Positions 7,046-12,660 of a stretch of DNA of 12,660 nt are shown one piece after another. Every line of letters starts with the position of its first letter. Position 1 is the first letter of the stretch. A program made the translations under genes and the position numbers. The notes under the pieces were generated by a model. That model ran no database searches. It was given only the letters and a program-made list of their open reading frames with translations, and was not told the DNA's origin. The DNA lies in NCBI GenBank assembly GCA_014377905.1, contig JACMOQ010000328.1:1-12660 (forward strand), in the 5' to 3' direction. Source of the stretch: Acetobacteraceae bacterium. Lineage in GTDB: Bacteria > Pseudomonadota > Alphaproteobacteria > Acetobacterales > Acetobacteraceae.

Positions 7046-7071
7046 CGGCAAGCAGTAGGTTGCGCTTGCCG
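7046..7071. promoter_or_regulatory. Inverted repeat in divergent intergenic region, possible operator
   Basis: CGGCAAGC (7046-7053) and GCTTGCCG (7064-7071) form 8-base arms around a 10-base spacer. They lie in the 125 bases between the divergent aminotransferase (start 6996) and SnoaL-like gene (start 7122), where both promoters should be. The centre-to-centre distance of about 18 bases could fit two helical turns of a dimeric regulator. No regulator gene is adjacent. Confidence 0.4.
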
Positions 7072-7121
7072 GCATTTGATGGCGGGGGGAAGATGGAGGC
7101 TTCCAAGCTGGAGCATCCGCC

Positions 7122-7580
7122 ATGACCCCCCTTCCCCTCGCCAGTGCCAGCGTGCATGCCGAGTTTGTCGCCTGGCTCGATCGGTTTTCCGCCTTTGTTC
7201 GCGATGTCGATTATGCGTCAGCACGGCCGCTATTCCATCCGGATGTGCTGGCGTTCGGCACCCATCGCGACGTTATTGGCGGTGTGGATCAATGGATGGC
7301 GGCGCAGTGGGATAATGTCTGGCCGCGCACGGACGGATTTCGCTTTGACCCCGATCAGACCAGGGTCATCGTCGCCGATGATGGACGGATGGCAACCGTG
7401 ATCGCGCCATGGAACAGCATCGGGTTTCATGAGGACGGTAGCAAATTCGACCGCCCGGGCCGCGCGACTTTGGTGTTCCACCGCGTCGATGGCCACTGGC
7501 TGTGTGTGCATTCGCACATGTCGTTGAACCGCGGGGTGCCGCAGGCGAGCTTCGGGTCCCGCCCGGTCAAAGGCAACTAG
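7122..7580 (+). CDS. SnoaL / NTF2-like domain protein
   Basis: A 152-residue single-domain protein with the cone-shaped NTF2-like fold. The helical N-terminus AEFVAWLDRFSAFVRDVDYASARPLF is followed by HPDVLAFGTHRDVIGG and the closing strands ATLVFHRVDGHWLCVHSHMSL, which is the usual pattern of SnoaL_3/DUF4440 members. Such proteins act as small ligand-binding domains, isomerases, cyclases or hydrolases, and sequence alone rarely tells which. The His-rich end (H130, H132) lines the pocket in many relatives. ATG at 7122 has GGAG 8 bases upstream. It is the first gene of a probable plus-strand operon, with the DUF1203 gene 66 bases on, and is divergent from the aminotransferase. Fold assignment is good; function open. 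Confidence 0.85.
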   Translation: MTPLPLASASVHAEFVAWLDRFSAFVRDVDYASARPLFHPDVLAFGTHRDVIGGVDQWMAAQWDNVWPRTDGFRFDPDQTRVIVADDGRMATVIAPWNSIGFHEDGSKFDRPGRATLVFHRVDGHWLCVHSHMSLNRGVPQASFGSRPVKGN

Positions 7581-7646
7581 CGCAACATCCGGAAGGGTGA
7601 CGGCGGCGGCATTGCGTAGCAACGACGGGCAACCAAGGAGTTCGTG

Positions 7647-8114
7647 ATGTCCCATTTTCGCTGCCTGCCAATCCCGACCGAGACCGGCAAACGCTGGCGG
7701 GCGACCGGCGTCGATGATTTCGGCAATACTCTGGTCAGCATGGCCAGCGACGGCGCGGCACCGTGCCGCCATTGCCTGCGAGAGGCCAAACCCGGCGACG
7801 CCATGCTGCTGGGGTCGTACCACATGCCAGGCCCGATAGGCATTTATTGGACCCCGAGCCCGATCTTTGTGCACGCCGAACCCTGCGCCGCCTATGACCA
7901 AATGGATCATGTGCCCGAGACCGTCCGCGCCCGGCTGGTCTCGGTGCGGGCTTATGATGCCAATCAGATGTGTCTTTACGACCTCGGCCAGGCCGTTGAC
8001 GGGATCGATGTCGATCCGTCCCTGGCCCGTGCGATCAGCGATCCGCGCACCGCGTTTGTGAACATTCATACCGCCAAACCGGGCTGCATGCTGTGTCGGG
8101 TGCAACGCGGGTGA
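7647..8114 (+). CDS. DUF1203 family protein
   Basis: A 155-residue protein of uncharacterised family DUF1203. The family pattern is seen in order: CRHCLREAKPGD (40-51), LLGSYHMPGPIGIYWTPSPIFVHAEPC (54-80), VPETVRARLVSVRAYD (89-104) and the ending FVNIHTAKPGCMLCRV (137-152). Two Cys pairs, C40-x-x-C43 and C147-x-x-C150, stand near the two ends and could meet in the fold to bind a metal or form disulfides; this is inference. No signal peptide or membrane segment is seen. ATG at 7647 is preferred to GTG at 7644 because GGAG sits 6 bases before it. It follows the SnoaL-like gene by 66 bases and precedes the membrane protein gene by 51, so one transcript is plausible. No function is known for the family. 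Confidence 0.87.
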   Translation: MSHFRCLPIPTETGKRWRATGVDDFGNTLVSMASDGAAPCRHCLREAKPGDAMLLGSYHMPGPIGIYWTPSPIFVHAEPCAAYDQMDHVPETVRARLVSVRAYDANQMCLYDLGQAVDGIDVDPSLARAISDPRTAFVNIHTAKPGCMLCRVQRG

Positions 8115-8126
8115 TTTTGCGCTAAT

Positions 8127-8157
8127 CCTCCCACGATATATTGTGTCGTTGGGGAGG
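8127..8157 (+). promoter_or_regulatory. Hairpin that would cover the Shine-Dalgarno of the next gene
   Basis: CCTCCCACGA (8127-8136) can pair with TCGT and GGGAGG (8146-8149, 8152-8157), leaving a TG bulge and a 9-base loop TATATTGTG. The 3' arm contains the ribosome-binding site GGGGAGG (8151-8157), which stands 8 bases before the GTG start at 8166. In a read-through transcript from the upstream genes this would mask translation initiation. TATATT in the loop could instead be a -10 element with TTTTGC (8115-8120) as a weak -35; a transcript started there would lack the 5' arm. Confidence 0.45.
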
Positions 8158-8165
8158 CGCACGGC

Positions 8166-9863
8166 GTGAGTTTGCGGCATGCGCATCGGTTTCTGATCGG
8201 GCTGACGCTGGTCCTGGGCGGGGCGATGCTGGCATGGCTGGTGCAAACCGGCAACGGGGTCAGGGTCCAGGATCTGCGATTTCCCGCCAGTGACGGCCCG
8301 CGTCTCAGCGCGCTGCTGTATGTGCCACCATCAGCGACGCCCGAACGCCGCGCCCCGGCGGTTCTGCTGGTGCATACGTATTTGGCGAGCCGCGAGGCCC
8401 AATCCGGTTTGGCCATCGAACTCTCGCGTCGGGGTTATGTGGTGCTGGCGATCGGCCAGCCCGGACATGGATATTCCGATCCGCCAGCGGGCACCATCGG
8501 GTTTGGCGGACCGGACGGGTTGCGGTTTCTGCGATCGCTGGTGACGGTGGATCGGGCGCGCATCGGGCTTGCCGGCCACGGTCTGGGCGGGGCGGCAGTG
8601 CTATGGGCCGCGCAGTCCGGGCCGGACCAGTATCAGGCAATGGTGCTGGACGGGTCGGCCCCAGGCGCTGCCGGCACGCATGAAGGAACACGCAGCTTTC
8701 CGCGCAATCTGGCACTGATCTATGGCCGTTATGACATGTTCTCCCGCCCGCTATGGGGCATTGAGCGCGCCACCGATATCGGGCGAGCTGAGAAGCTGGC
8801 GCAGGTTTTCGGCCTGCAAAATGGCGCCGTGGTCGGCAAGGTTTATGGCGATCCGGCGACTGGGCTCGCGCGGGTGCTGTTCAGTCCGCCGATCCCTGAC
8901 GCGGCCACACCGATTTCGACCGAAGCGATTGCCAACGCCGTCAATTGGTTTGATCGAATTTTGCGGCCGGGTGTGGTCAGCAATCCCGGCAACCAGACCT
9001 GGCCATGGCATGCGGCCGGCAGTGCCGTGGCTTTAAGCGGGTTGGTGGTGCTGCTGCTGGGCAGCTTCGAGCTCCTGTTGCGTGTGCCGCCACTGGCCGG
9101 GTTGGCCGTGCCGCCCGAAACCGGGGCAACCGGGCGTGACTGGCGATGGCTGCTCGATGCGATCCTGACCGCCTGGGTTCCGGTGATGACATTTTTTGCC
9201 TTTCTCGGGCTCGGCGCAACCTGGGTTCCGGCGGGGCCGGTCTTTGCCCAGGGCGTGACCAACCAGATCCTAATGTGGATATTGCTCAACGCGGTGATCG
9301 GGTTTGGGGTGGGACGCCTGCTCGGCAGCGATCACGCAACGACGACCGGAAGAAGGGGTCTCGCCATCATCTGCGCAATCGCCAGTGTGGCGATTTGCAT
9401 GACGGTGGCAACCTTGGTCGCGCGCGGCTTGACAGTCGATTTTCACCTTTGGGTGGTGGCGCTCAAGCCGCTCAGCCTTTCGCGGTTTGCCCTGTTCCTG
9501 ATTTATCTGCCCGGCTTCACTCTCGGTTTCGCAATCATCCTGCATCGGCTGAATGCGGGATTGTCGGTCTACGGCGACAGCGCGGTTGCCCAGTATGTCA
9601 GCAATATCGGCGCGCTCGCCGGCGGGCTCACGATCTTTCTGGCCGTGCAATACGGGACGCTGTTCGCCACAGGCCAGTTGCTGACCTGGACCCAGCCGGC
9701 CAACATCTCGCTCGCGGTGCAGTTATTGCCGGTAATGGTGGCGGTCGCGGTGATCGGAACCTTCACCTGGCGGCGCACGGGCAATGCCCTGGTCGGCGGA
9801 TTGATCGCCGGCATGATGGTGACGTGGTATGTCGTTGGAAGCCAGGCAATCCATATCAGCTGA
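8166..9863 (+). CDS. Alpha/beta-hydrolase-like domain fused to a polytopic membrane domain, probably catalytically dead
   Basis: A 565-residue inner-membrane protein. Residues 9-27 form a signal-anchor helix. Residues 30-268 follow the alpha/beta-hydrolase pattern: LLVHTYLASREAQ (67-79), ELSRRGYVVLAIGQPGHGYSD (85-105), the nucleophile elbow (136-142), YGRYD ending at D190, and NAVNWFDRIL at the domain end. With the anchor helix in place this domain should face the periplasm. Residues 283-558 hold about eight hydrophobic segments of unknown function. The elbow reads AGHGLGG, so the catalytic Ser is Gly139 (codon GGT), and there is no His between 173 and 281, where the catalytic one should be. 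The GTG start is supported by GGGGAGG at 8-base spacing. It is the third gene after the SnoaL-like and DUF1203 genes, and its stop overlaps the convergent MFS gene by 8 bases. A binding or structural role is more likely than catalysis. Confidence 0.85.
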   Translation: MSLRHAHRFLIGLTLVLGGAMLAWLVQTGNGVRVQDLRFPASDGPRLSALLYVPPSATPERRAPAVLLVHTYLASREAQSGLAIELSRRGYVVLAIGQPGHGYSDPPAGTIGFGGPDGLRFLRSLVTVDRARIGLAGHGLGGAAVLWAAQSGPDQYQAMVLDGSAPGAAGTHEGTRSFPRNLALIYGRYDMFSRPLWGIERATDIGRAEKLAQVFGLQNGAVVGKVYGDPATGLARVLFSPPIPDAATPISTEAIANAVNWFDRILRPGVVSNPGNQTWPWHAAGSAVALSGLVVLLLGSFELLLRVPPLAGLAVPPETGATGRDWRWLLDAILTAWVPVMTFFAFLGLGATWVPAGPVFAQGVTNQILMWILLNAVIGFGVGRLLGSDHATTTGRRGLAIICAIASVAICMTVATLVARGLTVDFHLWVVALKPLSLSRFALFLIYLPGFTLGFAIILHRLNAGLSVYGDSAVAQYVSNIGALAGGLTIFLAVQYGTLFATGQLLTWTQPANISLAVQLLPVMVAVAVIGTFTWRRTGNALVGGLIAGMMVTWYVVGSQAIHIS

Positions 9864-11145
9864 TAACCACCGAGCGGATTTTGCGCGGGGCTGCAAGGTA
9901 TATCGTCCACGCGGCAATCAGGGCCGCACTTATGCCAAGCCAAAACCCGAGCACGTATGATCCGGTAAGGTCATGCAGAAATCCAGTGACGAACGGGCCA
10001 GCCGCCCCGCCCAGCAGGCCGGACAGCATGATGGCGCCAAAAATCGCCCCGAAATGCGGGCCTTCGAAAATCTCCATTACCACCGACCCGAGTACTGAGG
10101 TGATCCCGTAGCCGAGCCCGCCCTGCACCAGCACCATGGCCCAGAACAGGACTGGCGTTGGCCAAAACGGCAGCGCCAGCAAGGCAAGATAGGTCAGCAC
10201 AAAGCCCATGCAGCCAATCACCCACACCGTTTCTCGCCCGATCCGGTCCGACAGCACGCCAAGCGCGATCTGGCCGGGGATGCCGGCCAGGCTTACCGCG
10301 CCCAATGCCCAGGCGGCCTCCCGTGCGCCGAACCCGATATCGACCAGGTATTTGGTCTGGTGCACCTGCACGGCATACCAGGTGTAAAGCGCGCCGAAGA
10401 ACCCGATTGCCAGCAGCCAAAAGCGCGCGGTGCGGATTGCCCGTGCCAGGGTCCAGGTCACCGCGACCCAGGCCGGGTCAACAATCCTGATCTGGCGCAA
10501 TGGCGGAACACCGGCCACCGGTTGCAGATCGCCATCTGGCAGCACCCCGAGATCCTGCGGCCTTGCCCGCAACAGCAGATTGATCGGGGCGCAGACCACC
10601 ACCATGACCAAGGCGAGCATCACGCAGGCCTGGCGCCAGCCCACCGCCTCGATCCCGATTTGCATCGCGGGCAGCAGCAGGATTGATCCGATGCCGACGC
10701 CTGAAAACGCCACGCTGGTGGCAAAGCCGCGCTTGCGGGCAAACCATCCCGGCAGGAACAGGGATTGCCCAGTATAACCGTGGCAGACCGACCCCGCGCC
10801 GACCAATACCCCCAAGGTTACGTAAATATGCCAGGGCGCGGTTGCCAGCGGCGCCAGCAGCAGCCCGGCCGCCGTCGCCAGCACGCCGAACTCCATCAAC
10901 AGCACCGGGCCGCGGCGGTCCATCACCCGGCCCATCAGCGGGGTCAGCACGGCAGACACCATGAAGCCGGCGGAAAACGCGCCCGCCGTCACCCCGCGGT
11001 CCCAGCCGAATTCGTCAAGCAATTGCGGCAGCACCAGGGAAAATGCGGTGCGCGCATTCACCCCGATCGCCATGGTCACAAACACCACGGCCACGATCAC
11101 CCAACCGTAATAGAACGGCAGGGCGCGCGCGAGGCGGTTGATCAT
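9856..11145 (-). CDS. Major facilitator superfamily transporter (OFA/monocarboxylate-like)
   Basis: A 429-residue, about 12-helix inner-membrane carrier, probably proton-coupled. Helix 1 starts at about 12 (YYGWVIVAVVFVTMAI). The MFS motif A, GRVMDRRGP, lies at 72-80 between helices 2 and 3, and its half-repeat GVLSDRIGRE is at 296-305. WFARKRGFA at 134-142 is the loop common in the oxalate/formate antiporter and monocarboxylate-porter relatives. The loop at about 195-240 separates the two six-helix halves. Substrate cannot be read from the sequence; small organic acids are the family habit. Its ATG overlaps the stop of the RraA-family gene (ATGA), it has only a weak ribosome-binding site, and it is probably translated by coupling. 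The tail overlaps the convergent membrane-protein gene by 8 bases. Confidence 0.93.
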   Translation of the reverse strand: MINRLARALPFYYGWVIVAVVFVTMAIGVNARTAFSLVLPQLLDEFGWDRGVTAGAFSAGFMVSAVLTPLMGRVMDRRGPVLLMEFGVLATAAGLLLAPLATAPWHIYVTLGVLVGAGSVCHGYTGQSLFLPGWFARKRGFATSVAFSGVGIGSILLLPAMQIGIEAVGWRQACVMLALVMVVVCAPINLLLRARPQDLGVLPDGDLQPVAGVPPLRQIRIVDPAWVAVTWTLARAIRTARFWLLAIGFFGALYTWYAVQVHQTKYLVDIGFGAREAAWALGAVSLAGIPGQIALGVLSDRIGRETVWVIGCMGFVLTYLALLALPFWPTPVLFWAMVLVQGGLGYGITSVLGSVVMEIFEGPHFGAIFGAIMLSGLLGGAAGPFVTGFLHDLTGSYVLGFWLGISAALIAAWTIYLAAPRKIRSVVIS

Positions 11146-11885
11146 TTTCGTTTCGGCGGCGGCGGCGTGTAAGCGCCACCCGACGATGCCGCCCGGACCT
11201 CAGCGGCCGTCTTGGCCTTGCGCAACGCGGCAAGGTGGACATACTCGGCTTGCAGCATCTTTTCCGCGTTGGCGAGCACGATCTCGGCCTTGTCGGCGGG
11301 GAATTTCACCGCGCCGTTCTCGTCCATATGGATCAGATCGCCGGGCGCGATATCCATCCCGCCAACCGACACCGGCACGTTGACCGACTGCACCGCCATC
11401 TCGCCATGTCCGGGGCTGACGCCGCCAAGCAGCATCTGAAATTTCAATTTGCGGATAGTATCGACATCGCGGGACGGCCCGTTCGACAGCAGGCCGACGC
11501 AGCCAACCGCCTGCATCGATGTCGTCATGATTTCACCTGCCAGGCCCGCTTTGGCCATGAGTTCGGACGGCCATTTCTGCTGGATCACCAGGATGGTGGG
11601 TTTCGGCATTGCATCGAGTGCGTCGATCACATCCATGAAGCTCAACCGGCCAGAAAAATTCGGGTCAGGCAGGCCGTAAACGCAGGTAACCGCGTAGCCG
11701 ATGGTGGCGCCCAGTTCGGGGTAAATGCAACGGATCGAGGTGTCGGTGTACCAATTCTCGGTCCAGGGATTATAGAGCCCCAGACAGAGCGGGTTTTTCG
11801 GGTAGGTCGCCACCACATTGGTGATGGTCGGCGTATCGATCTTGCGCAAGGCTGCGAACAGCTTGTCTTGATTGGTCTTGGCCAT
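11142..11885 (-). CDS. RraA family protein, probable oxo-acid aldolase or decarboxylase
   Basis: A 247-residue member of the RraA / HMG-CHA aldolase family. E. coli RraA inhibits RNase E, but many relatives are metal-dependent class II aldolases splitting 4-hydroxy-4-methyl-2-oxoglutarate or decarboxylating oxaloacetate. The catalytic R139-D140 pair (LLSNGPSRDVDTI) of the aldolases is kept, as are AKAGLAGEIM (111-120) and the loop GMDIAPGDLIHMDENGAVKFP (176-196). It is longer than E. coli RraA (about 160 aa), with an N-terminal extension and a Pro/Lys-rich tail. The open frame reaches 11981, but ATG at 11885 is favoured: GGGGAG lies 10 bases upstream and MAKTNQDKLFAALRKIDTPTITN matches family N-termini. 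It is first in an operon with the MFS gene (ATGA overlap), which argues for a catabolic rather than RNA role. Not given the name rraA for this reason. Confidence 0.88.
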   Translation of the reverse strand: MAKTNQDKLFAALRKIDTPTITNVVATYPKNPLCLGLYNPWTENWYTDTSIRCIYPELGATIGYAVTCVYGLPDPNFSGRLSFMDVIDALDAMPKPTILVIQQKWPSELMAKAGLAGEIMTTSMQAVGCVGLLSNGPSRDVDTIRKLKFQMLLGGVSPGHGEMAVQSVNVPVSVGGMDIAPGDLIHMDENGAVKFPADKAEIVLANAEKMLQAEYVHLAALRKAKTAAEVRAASSGGAYTPPPPKRK

Positions 11886-11971
11886 GATTTGGCGTCTCCC
11901 CTGGTGGTGGGCAAGCTTCGGCTGAACCGGGGTGGGTTGCAAGACCAACCGGGCAGCGGCAAGGTCGCGCG

Positions 11972-12660
11972 ATGCACGCAATACGCCTCGCCCATTGCTC
12001 CGATATCCATCTTGATGGCCACAGCTACGCTAAAGGCGGCGCTGACGCCGCACGCGACGGGTTTGTCGCCGTGCTCTCGGCCATCCGCGCCCATCAGCCC
12101 GATCTGCTGTTGTACGCGGGCGATTTATTCGACCATAACCGGGCGCGGGCGGAAACGATTGCCTTTGCCAAGGCGCAGCTTGCCGCCCAACCCTTCCCGA
12201 TCGTGATGATCCCGGGCAACCATGATTGCCTCGACCCGGATGGAATTTTCCGCCGCCACAATTTCAATGAAATCGATAATGTGACGATCCTGGCTGCCCC
12301 CGAGGGCGAAATCGTCGATCTGCCGATGCTCGATGTGACCGTTTGGGGCCGTGGCATGCTGGAACATAATGCGAGCTTTCGCCCACTCGGCGGTCTGCCG
12401 ACACGGCCGGCCGGGCGACGCTGGTTCTTTGGCATGGGGCACGGCATGTACGTGCCGGAGGGCGAGACCACCGACCGATCCTCGCCGATCCATTATCATG
12501 AAATCGCTGCCAGTGACTGCGATTATATCGCATTGGGGCATCATCATGCGGCGCTTGAGATCACCACACCGCGCGCGTTTGCCGCGTTCAGCGGATCGCC
12601 CACCGATCGGCTTGGGCGCGGGGCAAGTTATATCATTGCCGATCTGGTGAAGGGCACGCC
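11972..12660 (+). CDS. Calcineurin-like metallophosphoesterase, SbcD/Mre11-like (C-terminus beyond window)
   Basis: The first 229 codons of a metal-dependent phosphoesterase; the gene runs off the right edge. Conserved metal-site motifs occur in order: D11-x-H13 (SDIHLDG), GDLFDHN with D51, GNHD with N83-H84, GHG with H157, and GHHH with H190 and H192. The LFDHN and YIALGHHH spellings resemble the SbcD/Mre11/YhaO nuclease group rather than small-molecule phosphatases, suggesting DNA end processing, though this is inference. An SbcC-like ATPase would normally follow and cannot be checked here. ATG at 11972 has AAGG 7 bases upstream. It is divergent from the RraA-family gene across 86 bases. 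Codon structure is clean and all key residues are present. Confidence 0.9.
   Translation, partial: MHAIRLAHCSDIHLDGHSYAKGGADAARDGFVAVLSAIRAHQPDLLLYAGDLFDHNRARAETIAFAKAQLAAQPFPIVMIPGNHDCLDPDGIFRRHNFNEIDNVTILAAPEGEIVDLPMLDVTVWGRGMLEHNASFRPLGGLPTRPAGRRWFFGMGHGMYVPEGETTDRSSPIHYHEIAASDCDYIALGHHHAALEITTPRAFAAFSGSPTDRLGRGASYIIADLVKGT

Noticed and set aside
7230..8246. Minus-strand open frame (338 codons) across SnoaL-like and DUF1203 genes
   Set aside because: It spans two real genes and their spacer and has no family features.
11235..12206. Plus-strand open frame (323 codons) opposite the RraA gene
   Set aside because: It crosses the divergent promoter region and both real gene starts; the RraA and phosphoesterase frames carry the conserved motifs.

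Overview
The window is a GC-rich stretch of bacterial chromosome that reads as ordinary, densely packed alphaproteobacterial DNA. The taxon is inferred from the eukaryote-type NADP isocitrate dehydrogenase, a Tat-exported dienelactone hydrolase, DUF1203, an RraA-family enzyme and the overall codon style; the genus cannot be fixed. I see no rRNA, tRNA, CRISPR array, transposase or integrase, and no clear shift in composition. Thirteen protein genes are supported. Two run off the ends of the window: a nucleoside 2-deoxyribosyltransferase on the left and a calcineurin-like phosphoesterase on the right.

Left part (1-1767): two minus-strand genes, a membrane-anchored PAS-receiver-Hpt protein with no kinase core and, 55 bases downstream, the deoxyribosyltransferase. 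The gap between them carries two overlapping sets of direct repeats, and the membrane helix of the signalling protein contains an exact 15-base tandem duplication. The divergent plus-strand gene is icd (TCA cycle), followed by a strong hairpin and then the Tat-exported dienelactone hydrolase. A GNAT acetyltransferase resembling the C-terminal domain of Pat/PatZ lies tail to tail with the hydrolase, with no bases between the stop codons.

Middle part (4655-8165): an HSL-type esterase (+) and a PLP aminotransferase (-) converge on a 140-base spacer holding a perfect 24-base palindrome and a second inverted repeat. Divergent from the aminotransferase is a plus-strand run of three genes: an NTF2/SnoaL-like protein, a DUF1203 protein and a large membrane protein. 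The spacer before the third gene can fold into a hairpin that covers its Shine-Dalgarno sequence.

Right part (8166-12660): the large membrane protein joins an alpha/beta-hydrolase-like domain to about eight membrane segments. Its nucleophile is replaced by glycine and no catalytic histidine is visible, so it looks like a pseudoenzyme. It overlaps tail to tail by 8 bases with a minus-strand operon of an RraA-family protein and an MFS transporter, which are joined by an ATGA overlap and probably form a small-organic-acid uptake and cleavage module. Divergent from rraA is a metallophosphoesterase with SbcD/Mre11-like motifs. The most unusual items are the hydrolase-membrane pseudoenzyme with its masked ribosome-binding site and the kinase-less phosphorelay protein. 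I see no clearly new multi-gene system.
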